DNA of 64,000 nucleotides. Source: Flavilitoribacter sp020436695. Its GTDB lineage: Bacteria > Bacteroidota > Bacteroidia > Chitinophagales > Saprospiraceae. The translations under genes and the position numbers were made by a program. The notes under the pieces were generated by a model that was not told where the DNA came from, searched no databases, and worked only from the letters and a program-made list of their open reading frames with translations. Position 1 is the first letter of the stretch; each line of letters opens with the position of its first letter. Below are positions 9,901-18,423 of the stretch, in pieces. The stretch spans positions 1 through 64,000 of the forward strand of contig JAWKLQ010000001.1 in NCBI GenBank assembly GCA_041392665.1, written 5' to 3'.

Positions 9901-11927
9901 GCGATCCCGGCTGGCGGCAGGGCCACTATTGGCAATTCAAGGCCAACGCTGATCATGATCTGGTGTTTACTGATTCCACGTACCGGGTAGAGTACAGTTC
10001 CGATTATCTCGATATGCGGGTAAGAAATAAATTGTATGATAAGGAGGATCGGCCCGGTTTCTTTTACAACAACGACAATCCTGCCGGCTCGGTACGCCCC
10101 TGGGAATATCTGTCACAAGGGATCACTGCCGTGGTTTTCGAACCGGATAACGGCGTCCCCTGGCGTAATACCGGTAAACAATACGGTAGCGTGGACCGTC
10201 GCAACCAATCTTGTTTTTCCTATGACACCACCACTCCGGAGGGACGGACTGCCTTCATGAATTTTCTACAGCATGATATCCCCGACCGTTATATTGTATT
10301 TGTATGGACGCTACAGGCCGGAGCAGATGACGATTTTCTACCCGAAGAATGGGCCGCCGATAGCCTGATCAACGGTCAGAATATCTTCAATGTACTGGAA
10401 GCCGAAGGAGCCGGTCTGGTAAGAGAGTTGGCCATACGCGGTGCTAATCCATATGCTTTTATTTACCAAAAAGGAGTGGGCCCCAGAGATGAGCGCATTT
10501 CAAGCAGTATTTTTGAAGAGATCAATGTAGCCACCATTCTGCGCAGCCTGCATACCGACGGGTATCTCTCTACAAAGACCATTGGACCAGCTGCAAGTTG
10601 GGGCAGTATCCAATGGGACAACCTGAAGGAGTTTCGTACAGTGGATGATACTTTGTCAGTTACGCTACTCGGTATTCGTGCCAATGGAAGCCGCGACACC
10701 TTAATGAAAGATGTGACAAAAACCAGCTCTCTTGCGGATATTGATGCAGACGAATATCCCTATCTGCAGTTGAAATACCTGGCCAAAGATGCGCAAATTC
10801 GAGACCTGGCTTTCTTGCGTCAATGGACCGTGTACTATGAAGGGGTACCCGAACTGGCGATCAACCCGGCCGCTAATTATTTTTTCCAGTCCGACACACT
10901 GGCCAAAGGGAATCCGCTCCTTCTGAGAACTACGATCGAGAACCTGAGCATCTATTCTTCGGACAGCCTGACCATCGAATACACGATCCTGGATGAGCAA
11001 AATGAGGAGCAGGGTAGACGAGAGATGAAGGCGGGACTGACCGCTAACGGACAGACGGAAATTGAGTTCGAATGGCCGACCGATGATATGGAGGGAAAAT
11101 ACAGCCTGACCGCTGAGGTTAATCCGGATCGCAACCAGCTAGAAGGCCATTATTTTAACAATGTGATCCATCAGCCCTTTTCCGTGCTGGTGGATAAAAA
11201 AAACCCTGTTCTTGATGTGACCTTTGACGGGCAGGTGATCCTGAACGGCGATTTGGTGGGGGCCAGCCCGAGGATCGTGGTGCGGCTGAAAGACGAAAAT
11301 CCTTATCTGCTCTTAACCGACACCTCCCTGCTTAGCATGCAGCTGACCCGGCCCAATGGGCAGAGCCGGCGCATCGACCTCGGGAGTCCGGCCGTTCAGT
11401 ATACCCCGGCGACCAACACCAATAAAAATACATTTACCATAGAATATCTGCCGGAATTCACCGAGGATGGTACTTATGCCTTATCGGTGAATGGCAAAGA
11501 TGTAAGCGGTAACTTTTCCGGAGAGCTGGATTACCGGGTGGAATTTGAAGTCCGGACGCGCAATTCCATTTCCAATGTATTGAACTATCCCAACCCGTTT
11601 TCTACCAGTACACAGTTTGTCTACACCCTCACCGGTAGTGCTCCAACTTACTTCAAAATACAGATCATGACCGCCTCCGGCCGGATCGTTCGCGAGATCA
11701 CGCAGGATGAGATCGGTCCGCTACAGGTGGGCACGCACCGTACGGATTTTGCCTGGGACGGTACCGATGAATTTGGTGACCGGCTGGCCAATGGGGTGTA
11801 TCTGTACCGGATTGTAGCGAAAGATGCCAATGGACAGGATTTTGAGTCCTATGATGGATATGTAGAAGATACAGGATTGTCGCAATTCTTTGACCGGGGA
11901 TTTGGGAAGATGGTGTTGTTGCGGTAG
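6915..11927 (+). CDS. PorU-like C25 (gingipain-type) cysteine peptidase, type IX secretion
   Basis: A 1670-residue exported protein. Residues 1-20 form a signal peptide ending SLSGQ. The middle carries a C25 peptidase domain (about 390-760) with the catalytic pair visible: His635 in FFGHSSPG and Cys665 in LSLGCYSGNLF. A long beta-rich region follows, with repeated CARDB-like segments. The end (about 1555-1655) has YPNPFSTSTQFVYTL, FAWDGTDEFGDRLANGVYLY and similar pieces, typical of a FlgD-like/type-A tail. PorU in Porphyromonas is the outer membrane sortase that cuts the C-terminal signal of secreted proteins and attaches anionic lipopolysaccharide. This protein is about 500 residues longer than that enzyme and resembles the long forms often named PorU2 in Saprospiria. 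No PorV gene is adjacent. It could instead be a secreted C25 protease. It has its own promoter-like element upstream. Confidence 0.85.
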   Translation: MKQLITTLGFFLLTFSLSGQMWNGQDTLYGNEWIDYEQTYLKIKITQDGIYRLTYEQLLQAGVPVPDLQASQFRLFLRGEQVPIYTSGNTPLTPGDFLEFYGQKNRSELDRYLFDDPESNMLNPEYSLYTDSSTYFLTWADNGTGAIRYQMQENVLNNLPAPEAWHWATSRQVFTENHYKHYEKLGSVSLYFSHYDRDGFAHQYIEETNFSLPTPGHYIAGPRPELAVNLIGNYNNAGHNLRIDINNTLLKRDTFYGTQLRQYRFPLNHSDLSGENEIWVRGLNETDRLAVAFGRLRYPRTFSFDQESELKIELPAGAGIRYLELSGLGDDPILMLEPAANLRMISNVSGGVHRIALPEGEGNRILYLSMPTAIHTVPVLNQVQFTDFASDNVDYLIISNDQLYDDGAGNNWVQAYADYRSSPDGGNFRVQVLEIKQLFDQFAYGFDYHPLSIRNAFNFLHKYRYPNLKFVFLIGRGQEFHDMRDETALKSAISSGNMLLPSFGYPASDNLLFTTNKTRVSPVPLGRLAAVNGSEVKIYLDKVKKAEQIKDLPQTVAERAWTKHILHLGGGSSAIEQDLIRNSLESMADRIEKSTFGGSVKSFYKNSTDVIQNSLSQEIFDYINQGTSIITFFGHSSPGTFDFNIDNPDNYDNQGKYPFILSLGCYSGNLFATSRSIGERFTFYEDKAAVAFAASRGLGYISALFSFANDLYGRLGEDYYGYSIGEAMQATYNELSTNAWIGVSTLVEQFTLHGDPAIRLYPVNGPDYVIDASSATFSPDLISTQQDSLDLAFDIVNLGRNQADTFNLVIRRAFPDGTEAVLLTDTVSMDRFSKRFSYRLPVGGNRSTGQNTFYISIDTDNRIAEEPAPAAESNNDLVRSNGEAGISLFIIDNTARAIYPPEFALIGTTDISLKASTTDALAPKRDYIMELDTTAGFDSPLKQQITVQQLGGVLKWAPQLTWQDSTVYYWRVSPSVGEDNPEPIWSNSSFTYIGGSDPGWRQGHYWQFKANADHDLVFTDSTYRVEYSSDYLDMRVRNKLYDKEDRPGFFYNNDNPAGSVRPWEYLSQGITAVVFEPDNGVPWRNTGKQYGSVDRRNQSCFSYDTTTPEGRTAFMNFLQHDIPDRYIVFVWTLQAGADDDFLPEEWAADSLINGQNIFNVLEAEGAGLVRELAIRGANPYAFIYQKGVGPRDERISSSIFEEINVATILRSLHTDGYLSTKTIGPAASWGSIQWDNLKEFRTVDDTLSVTLLGIRANGSRDTLMKDVTKTSSLADIDADEYPYLQLKYLAKDAQIRDLAFLRQWTVYYEGVPELAINPAANYFFQSDTLAKGNPLLLRTTIENLSIYSSDSLTIEYTILDEQNEEQGRREMKAGLTANGQTEIEFEWPTDDMEGKYSLTAEVNPDRNQLEGHYFNNVIHQPFSVLVDKKNPVLDVTFDGQVILNGDLVGASPRIVVRLKDENPYLLLTDTSLLSMQLTRPNGQSRRIDLGSPAVQYTPATNTNKNTFTIEYLPEFTEDGTYALSVNGKDVSGNFSGELDYRVEFEVRTRNSISNVLNYPNPFSTSTQFVYTLTGSAPTYFKIQIMTASGRIVREITQDEIGPLQVGTHRTDFAWDGTDEFGDRLANGVYLYRIVAKDANGQDFESYDGYVEDTGLSQFFDRGFGKMVLLR

Positions 11928-12079
11928 ATAGCGCATGATGTACAGGTTGTCGGGCTACCGCCTAATCCGACAGGAAATTTGTCTTGTGAAAAGAAGTATT
12001 CATCCAAAATTTCTGTACAATGAATATCCATTGAGCGAACTTGAAATCATCAATATTTTATAAACTAACAAAACCCAAA

Positions 12080-13291
12080 ATGCGTCACACGCCCCTTTTA
12101 TTATTGATCTCCATCTTCTGCCTTATTTTATCTGGATGTGCAACATTTTTATTCCAAAATCCTGTTCCATCAAGCGGAACAGTGTTGAGGGAAATACCAG
12201 AAAATATTGCCGGGCTATACGAAGATTCAGAATCTAAAAATATAGTATCGATAAATGAAATTAGTGACGGCTATTACAGTATAATTGAGTTTCAAAATTC
12301 TGGTGATAGTATCAATACAGGAAAAATTGAAAAAACGGACATAATCCTTATTCAAAAAAGCGATCTAAAAGATCATGATTTCCTAAGAGAAAAATTAGAA
12401 ACATCGGATAAAGAAAAAGTAGCCTTTATTTACTTTGAATCTGATAATAATTATTACGTATTCAGTGCGTTAAGCGACATTAATTGTGAAGTAAATGTCA
12501 AAGAAGGGTGGTTTAAAGGAAGTAACCTGAACGGTAAAGCGCTGTTAAAGAAGTTTGAGGAAACATACTATCTGAATGTTTTCCACAAACAGTATTGGTA
12601 TTTGATAAGTTGCTCAATTTCAGATGGGAATTTAAAAATAAAGCACAGCCAAATTTCTAAAAAAGAATCTTTTGTTGAGAATATCAATTATTATAAAGGA
12701 ATTACTGATATCAATGTATTTGATGGAGATCAATATTATTCGAATCCAACAGACGATCAATTTTTTTACCTGCACAGTGACCCGAACTTATTTGCGAGTC
12801 ATGATTGGATTAAAATACAGGAACACGCAACATCAGTGACAAGTGGCATTTCACCTTTAGCCAAAAAAATATTTTTTGGCGCTATCGGCTTCTTGGTATT
12901 GTATATCATCTTAAAAATTAAAGCGGCAAACTCAATTCGCTATACATTGCTGGTTTCCGAGATTAACAACTTTATAAAAACTTTAATTCTTTTAGCCTTA
13001 GTAGGTGCTCTAATGGCTGGAGTAGTACATATTGGGTTGTGGTTGTTTAACAATATTGATGATGGGGATTGTATTTTTAGTTTATCTCTTGGAGGATATT
13101 GCATTATTGATACAATATTGCTTACGATTATGGCAACTATTGGTGCGACGGGCGCATATATGTTTATTACTTATGCTTTAAAGACGATTTTAAATTTCTT
13201 TTCAAATATTGCTAAAATTATTAGCATTCCAAGTGAGCAGCTAACCGATATAATAATGAATCAGTCAAATGAATCTTCAAATAGTGCGTAA
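12080..13291 (+). CDS. Predicted membrane lipoprotein, unknown function
   Basis: I choose the ATG at 12080 because it gives a clean lipoprotein signal: LLLLISIFCLILSGC with the cysteine at residue 20. The upstream ATG at 12041 adds 13 unhelpful residues. Residues 21-265 are a hydrophilic, mostly beta-like domain that I do not recognise. From about residue 270 there are three or four membrane helices (KKIFFGAIGFLVLYIIL, TLILLALVGALMAGVVHIGL, IDTILLTIMATIGATGAYMF). A lipid-anchored N-terminus with a C-terminal helical membrane bundle suggests inner-membrane placement, with the soluble domain in the periplasm. The base composition is clearly more AT-rich than that of the PorU-like gene before it, which may mean recent acquisition. 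403 residues. Confidence 0.7.
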   Translation: MRHTPLLLLISIFCLILSGCATFLFQNPVPSSGTVLREIPENIAGLYEDSESKNIVSINEISDGYYSIIEFQNSGDSINTGKIEKTDIILIQKSDLKDHDFLREKLETSDKEKVAFIYFESDNNYYVFSALSDINCEVNVKEGWFKGSNLNGKALLKKFEETYYLNVFHKQYWYLISCSISDGNLKIKHSQISKKESFVENINYYKGITDINVFDGDQYYSNPTDDQFFYLHSDPNLFASHDWIKIQEHATSVTSGISPLAKKIFFGAIGFLVLYIILKIKAANSIRYTLLVSEINNFIKTLILLALVGALMAGVVHIGLWLFNNIDDGDCIFSLSLGGYCIIDTILLTIMATIGATGAYMFITYALKTILNFFSNIAKIISIPSEQLTDIIMNQSNESSNSA

Positions 13292-13505
13292 AAAAATAGG
13301 TAGAATAAAGTTTAACAGTTAACTTGTGTAATTCGAGGTAAATTAGGCTCACCAACTTCGTCGATTAAAAATAAAATATAGGCAGTAATATATGTAAGGA
13401 TAACTAAGCTTGGAGGTATTATGGTTATCGGATTTCAAAAAAAATTATTGCTGCCAAAAAAATAAAAACTGAACCAAAATATTTCATAATTAAACACCAG
13501 TTATC

Positions 13506-13952
13506 ATGAAATATCAAATATTCCTGCCATTAATTTTCTCTCTTTTATCCAGTTTTCAAATTCTCCATGCTCAAGATGCTGTTGCTTGGGAAATTCAATG
13601 GAATTATAACAATGTTCGGTATGATGCCCTACTCTGGCAAGGGCGAGACGATAACTGGTACATGCGAGTTCGATTTTGGGTTTACGGTGGTATAAATATC
13701 ATTGAACAGCGCATGGAACCCGATTACGACGAAAACGGATTATACCTGATGGGGCATTCCCCCTACTTTATTCAAGCATCAACAAATCAGAACTCTTATG
13801 TAGCAGATAATCTATTTTTTTATACTAATGGATACACGACTAAAATCTACAACCTCGATTACAATTTCCAACTTTCAGAGGTGATTTTTGCCAAACCAAT
13901 CAGGACACTTGATCAATATTACAATATTAAGCGTGAGCGATATGGTGGTTGA
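13506..13952 (+). CDS. Small secreted protein of unknown function
   Basis: A 148-residue protein with a signal peptide (MKYQIFLPLIFSLLSSF, then QILHAQ, cut after about residue 22). The mature part is rich in aromatic residues, with Trp and Tyr spread through an all-beta-like pattern (WEIQWNYNNVRYDALLW, DNWYMRVRFWVYGG). No known domain was recognised. It is AT-rich like the gene upstream, from which it is separated by 214 bases. It is convergent with the first glycosyltransferase of the polysaccharide locus. A periplasmic or surface protein is the safest statement. Confidence 0.65.
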   Translation: MKYQIFLPLIFSLLSSFQILHAQDAVAWEIQWNYNNVRYDALLWQGRDDNWYMRVRFWVYGGINIIEQRMEPDYDENGLYLMGHSPYFIQASTNQNSYVADNLFFYTNGYTTKIYNLDYNFQLSEVIFAKPIRTLDQYYNIKRERYGG

Positions 13953-13991
13953 AAAAGAGAAATAGACGCAGCGTGGTGACCAGGCAATCAC

Positions 13992-15131
13992 CTAACCGTT
14001 AAGCCCAGATCGATACGCCGCCAATAACTGCTGCAGGTGTTGCTCGTGGCTAAAGTCTTCCGCAATTTTAGCCCGGTTCTGCGGCTGCGGGCCCCAATCA
14101 AGCAAAGCGTCCATACAGTCGACGTATTCGTCAATATTCCGTTCTTCGGCCATTAACCCATTGACCCCGTGCTCCACGATCTCAGGAATACCGGAATGCC
14201 GCGTAGCAAAGACCGGCAATGCCATAGCCATGGCCTCGAGGATCACTACGGTGGTGCTTTCCATATCCTCCTCATCGGTAGTGATGCTGGGATGGGCAAA
14301 AACATCTGTCTGTTGCAATAGCTCAACGGCCTCCTCCTGCGTGATCCAGCCCAGAAATTTCACCTTATCCGCTATCCCCAACTGCCGGGCCAGTTCCTTC
14401 ATGGCACCTTCCAGCGGACCGCCTCCGGCCAGCCACAATTCCAAGGATTGGGAAGATCTTTTATGAAGCAATTCACGAAAGGCCCTCAACAAATATTCAT
14501 GCCCTTTTTTCTCCCGAAAACTGGAGAGCTGGGTCAGAACCTTCACTTCCGACTTCCGCTGGTTATTGCTCCACTGGAACAGATTCATCCGGACCCCGGA
14601 ATACATGACCTGACTTCTTGGAGAGGTCAGACCAAAACCCGCCATATATTCAAACAGGGAAGCCGAAGTAGCCAGTGGAAAAATATTGTGCTGCTGAAAA
14701 AGCCGGTATAACCGCTTTCGGTACACTGCACTTTTTTTGACTAATTTTGTGGCGTCATAACCGTGAAAAGTAATGAAGATGGGACCGGCAAAGTCGAAGT
14801 TATCAATGAACTGCAAAGCATGTATCCCGAAATGAAGATGGATGATGTCCGGTTGAAAATCCTCCAGAACGGCGGCCAGTTGCTTTCTAAAAGGCAGGAA
14901 AGAAAAGTTGAGTGAAATGTTGAACTTATACAGTTGATTATCCAGTTTTCGGTGCAGCCAGCTTTTGGTATACTTAATTTGTTCAAGGAGTTCAAATGGT
15001 CGATCTTCCGCCAGTAGCCGTTCCAGACAGACAATTTTAACGGTCTCTGACTGCTGTAACGCTACGGCATCGTGATAGATGAAGGTCTCCGTAGGCGGGC
15101 TGAAACTTTTGACCAGGATGAGTATACGCAA
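13992..15131 (-). CDS. Glycosyltransferase family 4, WcaL/AmsK-like
   Basis: A 379-residue GT-B fold enzyme. The N-terminal Rossmann half starts MRILILVKSFSPPTETFI and contains IIHLHFGIHA and FITFHGYDAT. The C-terminal donor-binding half has LAGGGPLEG, then FAHPSI and the acidic cluster EDMESTTVVILEAMAMALPV. This N-terminus is typical of transferases in colanic-acid-like clusters. It transfers a nucleotide-activated sugar to a lipid-linked intermediate on the cytoplasmic membrane face. The start is a TTG at 15131; a good ribosome site AAGGA (complement at 15138-15142) lies six bases upstream and there is no alternative ATG. It is divergent from the methyltransferase gene, with 74 bases between them. 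Confidence 0.88.
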   Translation of the reverse strand: MRILILVKSFSPPTETFIYHDAVALQQSETVKIVCLERLLAEDRPFELLEQIKYTKSWLHRKLDNQLYKFNISLNFSFLPFRKQLAAVLEDFQPDIIHLHFGIHALQFIDNFDFAGPIFITFHGYDATKLVKKSAVYRKRLYRLFQQHNIFPLATSASLFEYMAGFGLTSPRSQVMYSGVRMNLFQWSNNQRKSEVKVLTQLSSFREKKGHEYLLRAFRELLHKRSSQSLELWLAGGGPLEGAMKELARQLGIADKVKFLGWITQEEAVELLQQTDVFAHPSITTDEEDMESTTVVILEAMAMALPVFATRHSGIPEIVEHGVNGLMAEERNIDEYVDCMDALLDWGPQPQNRAKIAEDFSHEQHLQQLLAAYRSGLNG

Positions 15132-15205
15132 TGCTATTCCTTTATGGTGAATGATTCACGGTAGGACATATCCATGCTCTTCCGTTTACCTTGCAATAAG
15201 ACAAT

Positions 15206-15931
15206 ATGTACGATCCTGCAACTTACTGGGAAAAACGACTGTCTCAAAATTTTAATTTCCGGGGCGTCGGCCATCAGTCTTACAACCTGGCTTATAACCG
15301 CTGGCTCTACCGGAGAAAGCACCGGGTATTGGCACAGTTGTTTACAAATATAGAACTTCGGGGGAAGACGGTACTGGATGTAGGGTGTGGTACCGGTTTC
15401 TTTCTGGATTGGTACAACTCAAGGGGCGCTTTGGTAGACGGAGTGGATATCAGCACTACGGCAGTTGGTAAGTTGCATGCCCGATATCCTGAAGCTTTTC
15501 TGGCCCGGCTTGATTTCAGTCAGCCGGATATAGATCTGCCGCGACAATACGACATTGTCAATGCCTGGGATGTGATCTATCATCAGACGGACGAAGGAAG
15601 CTTTCAGACCTTTTTGACCAATAGCGCCGCGGCCTGCAAAACCGGTGGGCTATTTATCGGCACCGACTGTTTCCATCTTCCCCGGTCAGCATTTGCTGCC
15701 GAACATGTTCGTTTCAGAAACCGGTCTGATTACGCCGAGGTAATGCGGGACCTTCATTTCGAACTAAGCGATGAGTACCCACTTTATAGATTTTTGAACC
15801 GGCCGGCCGGCAATCGCTGGTTGCGGCGCATACAGAATGTACTGGCGCCGTTGTGGTATGGTCTGGATCAATTACAGACCACTCCGGCCCGGGATAATCT
15901 TTCAGTTAGTGTCTGGATCAAAAAGACGTAG
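15206..15931 (+). CDS. SAM-dependent class I methyltransferase
   Basis: A 241-residue protein with SAM-binding motif I, VLDVGCGTGFFLDWY, at about residues 58-72, followed by DGVDIS (motif II acid) and YDIVNAWDVIYH (motif IV). The N-terminal MYDPATYWEKRL is common in methyltransferases of polysaccharide loci. It probably O-methylates a sugar of the repeat unit, although lipid or small-molecule substrates cannot be excluded. Its TAG stop is directly followed, in the same frame, by the GTG start of the flippase gene, so the two are translationally coupled. Confidence 0.85.
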   Translation: MYDPATYWEKRLSQNFNFRGVGHQSYNLAYNRWLYRRKHRVLAQLFTNIELRGKTVLDVGCGTGFFLDWYNSRGALVDGVDISTTAVGKLHARYPEAFLARLDFSQPDIDLPRQYDIVNAWDVIYHQTDEGSFQTFLTNSAAACKTGGLFIGTDCFHLPRSAFAAEHVRFRNRSDYAEVMRDLHFELSDEYPLYRFLNRPAGNRWLRRIQNVLAPLWYGLDQLQTTPARDNLSVSVWIKKT

Positions 15932-17257
15932 GTGAAGTATTTTGACTCCCTTTTTTCCGGTGTGAAATGGACCACTATTTCCGCCGTCATAGTATCGGTT
16001 TCTGCCGTACTCCGGATGGCTATCCTGGCCCGCTATCTCGAGCGGGTGGATTTTGGCCATTTTGCGCTGGTACTCAGTATACTGAGCTTTGTACAGTTAT
16101 TTTCCGATTTCGGACTGTCGGTTTCCGTACTGCACAAACAGTCCATATCGCGTACCGCTTACTCCAGCCTCTATTGGCTGAGCCTGCTGTCCGGTATTGC
16201 ACTTTATCTTGTTTTCCTGGGCGCTATCCCCTGGATTGCCAAATACTTTGAAGCTCCTGTTCTGAGGCACTTGCTGCCTGTGGCGGGTGTAGGGATCATT
16301 CTTTCCGGTCTCGGGAATTTGTTCCGCATTCTCACCTGGAAAGAACTGCGTTACCAATACATTGCCGTCAGTAGTATCATTGCCAACATTGCAGGGCTTA
16401 CCTGTGCCGTCTATATGGCTGTTACCGGCTGGGGTGTCTGGTCGTTGATCTACTCTACCCTGTTGATCAGTCTGATCATGCAGGTTCGCTGGCTTTTAGC
16501 AGGGCTTCGCCGGTATCCTCTTAAATTTAGTTTTTCTTTCCGGGAGATCAAACCGTTTTGGAAGATCGGCAAATTTGCCGTTGGTGGTGAGATCGTCAAT
16601 TATTTCACCCGGGAGATCGACATCCTTATGATCGGGAAACTAAGTGATGCTGCCACCCTTGGGGCTTATAGTCTGGCCCGTCAGTTAGTACTTAAACCGG
16701 GTCAGATGATCAGCAGGGTCATTACGGATGCCAGCTTACCGATCCTGCCCAAACTACAGGATGACATCCAACGCTTACGGGAAGGCTTTTTAAAGATAAC
16801 CCAATCTATAGCAACGCTCATGGCGTTGGTATATGGAGGGTTCTTTTTAGTCGCCGGACTGGCCGTACCGGTCATCTACGGTCCGGAATATGCATTTTTG
16901 AGCAACGTTTGCAGGATCTTCGCCATCTTCTTCTACTGGCGCATGATCCTTAGATTTAACGCCAATCTGATCATCGCAACCGGTAAAACGCAGCTCAGTC
17001 TGCTAATGAATGTGATCACTTTTCCATTAACCGCCGCAGCCATTGCCATCGGTTATCGGTGGGGACTGGAAGGAATAGCCTGGGGACAGGTGATCATGAT
17101 GCTGCTCCTGCATGTACTGAGCTGGCGTCTTATACTCTTGCCTTTGCTACAGGTCAGCTGGCTTACTTATTTCAGGCATACGCTCCCCGGTATTCAGTTG
17201 GTCCGGGAAGTAACAGAAAGGGTAATACGAATGTATTGGCATAATAACCGTAAGTGA
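15932..17257 (+). CDS. Wzx-type oligosaccharide flippase
   Basis: A 441-residue membrane protein with about 12 hydrophobic helices of the MOP/polysaccharide_synt family. The N-terminal VKWTTISAVIVSVSAVLRMA and the loop LARYLERVDFGHFALVLSI are hallmarks of Wzx proteins. It moves undecaprenyl-linked repeat units from the cytoplasmic to the periplasmic face. Translation starts at GTG directly after the TAG of the methyltransferase gene, in the same frame; no ATG lies between. It is the only flippase in the window, so it probably serves the whole locus even though it lies on the opposite strand to most of it. Confidence 0.88.
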   Translation: MKYFDSLFSGVKWTTISAVIVSVSAVLRMAILARYLERVDFGHFALVLSILSFVQLFSDFGLSVSVLHKQSISRTAYSSLYWLSLLSGIALYLVFLGAIPWIAKYFEAPVLRHLLPVAGVGIILSGLGNLFRILTWKELRYQYIAVSSIIANIAGLTCAVYMAVTGWGVWSLIYSTLLISLIMQVRWLLAGLRRYPLKFSFSFREIKPFWKIGKFAVGGEIVNYFTREIDILMIGKLSDAATLGAYSLARQLVLKPGQMISRVITDASLPILPKLQDDIQRLREGFLKITQSIATLMALVYGGFFLVAGLAVPVIYGPEYAFLSNVCRIFAIFFYWRMILRFNANLIIATGKTQLSLLMNVITFPLTAAAIAIGYRWGLEGIAWGQVIMMLLLHVLSWRLILLPLLQVSWLTYFRHTLPGIQLVREVTERVIRMYWHNNRK

Positions 17258-17270
17258 CAGCACCGCTGTC
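17256..17270. terminator. Short hairpin between convergent flippase and glycosyltransferase genes
   Basis: GACAGC at 17256-17261 and GCTGTC at 17265-17270 form a six-pair stem with a three-base loop. It begins in the flippase stop codon and lies in the 20-base gap before the convergent gene's stop. The stem is short and lacks a T-run, so terminator function is only a possibility. Confidence 0.3.
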
Positions 17271-17277
17271 TATTGCT

Positions 17278-18423
17278 CTATGTTCGTTGCATCTGATCGA
17301 ATATTTCCTGATAGATCGCCATTATCCGGACGGTCACACGTTCTCTTCCATAGTTCGAAACGACCTTTTGACGTGCCAGCTCCGGATGATGTAGTCGGGA
17401 TCCTTCACGATAACGCTGGATGGCAGTTATCAATTCGTCGCTATTTTTCACGATCTGCCCGATCTTTTCGTCGATGACTTCTTTCGCAATCCCCGTTGGT
17501 GTACTGATAACAGGTAAGCCGCAGGCCAGCGCTTCCGTCAGTACCAGACCAAAGGACTCCGAATGACTAACAGATACGAAGAGTTGAGCCTGTTGTAGGA
17601 TAGCCACCAGTTGTTCCGGCATTACAGCTCCAGCAAAACTCACCTGCCGTTCCAAACCAAGTGCTTTCACCTGTGCTCTCAGCTGATGTTCCGAAGGGCC
17701 CCTCCCGATAATCTGGAGTCGAACAGTTTCCCGATCCGGTAATTGAGCCAGTGCCTCCAATAAAATATGCTGCCCTTTGCGGGGGATCAGGCTGCCAACA
17801 TTAACCATGTGAAAGAAGGGCGAAATAACGCGAGAGGACCCCGGTCGGAAAAGTGCCGTATCAATGGGATTAGGTATTACTTCCACACAGGAAGCATATC
17901 CGCCCATGGCATCTGCCAATAGACGGCTCACGGCAATCACCCTGTTTGCATTGCCGTAGATCCCAGGCAGATCTTTTTTCCAGTGGGCAGGCAGACGGCC
18001 ACTGATAAAGCCGCTGTAATGTTCCGTTAATACGTAGGGAAGGTGGTATCGACGGCTCAGGTATTTTGCGGCAGCTCCTCCGACGAAGCTATGGGCGTGA
18101 AACAATATCGGATCAGTTCCAAATTTTTCCCGGTAGCTTAAAAACAATCGGTCCCACTGCTGCAACCAATAAATCCGGAAAGGCCGGAGGCGTTTGGGGG
18201 GCACCCAAACCGACAGTCGAAAAGTAGGCACTTCTTCTTCTAGCTCAAATCTTACCCGGCTAGGCTGTAGCTTCGGGAAACGACTCTCCTCCACGTGAAA
18301 AACGCTTATATTTAGCCCTGCGGCTCGCAGTGCCCTGGCCTGTTCCCGGATGAAAATCCCGGCCAGAGGGTCAGAGGGAATGGGATACCAGGCCGGAATG
18401 ATGACAATGCTCTGTTGATACAA
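17278..18423 (-). CDS. Glycosyltransferase family 4
   Basis: A 381-residue GT-B enzyme. The N-terminus IVIIPAWYPIPSDPLAGIFI is the classic start of a GT4 subgroup found in O-antigen and exopolysaccharide loci. LFHAHSFVGGAAAKYLS and VLTEHYSGFI are in the acceptor half. VNVGSLIPRKGQHILLEAL, IIGRGPSEHQL and the E-x7-E motif SESFGLVLTEALACGLPV (about residues 288-305) are in the donor half. The start codon is TTG at 18423, the only candidate before an in-frame stop, and it is preceded by AAGGA seven bases away. That start shares a base with the ATG of the divergent GT2 gene, so promoter and ribosome site lie inside the neighbour's coding sequence. Confidence 0.88.
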   Translation of the reverse strand: MYQQSIVIIPAWYPIPSDPLAGIFIREQARALRAAGLNISVFHVEESRFPKLQPSRVRFELEEEVPTFRLSVWVPPKRLRPFRIYWLQQWDRLFLSYREKFGTDPILFHAHSFVGGAAAKYLSRRYHLPYVLTEHYSGFISGRLPAHWKKDLPGIYGNANRVIAVSRLLADAMGGYASCVEVIPNPIDTALFRPGSSRVISPFFHMVNVGSLIPRKGQHILLEALAQLPDRETVRLQIIGRGPSEHQLRAQVKALGLERQVSFAGAVMPEQLVAILQQAQLFVSVSHSESFGLVLTEALACGLPVISTPTGIAKEVIDEKIGQIVKNSDELITAIQRYREGSRLHHPELARQKVVSNYGRERVTVRIMAIYQEIFDQMQRT

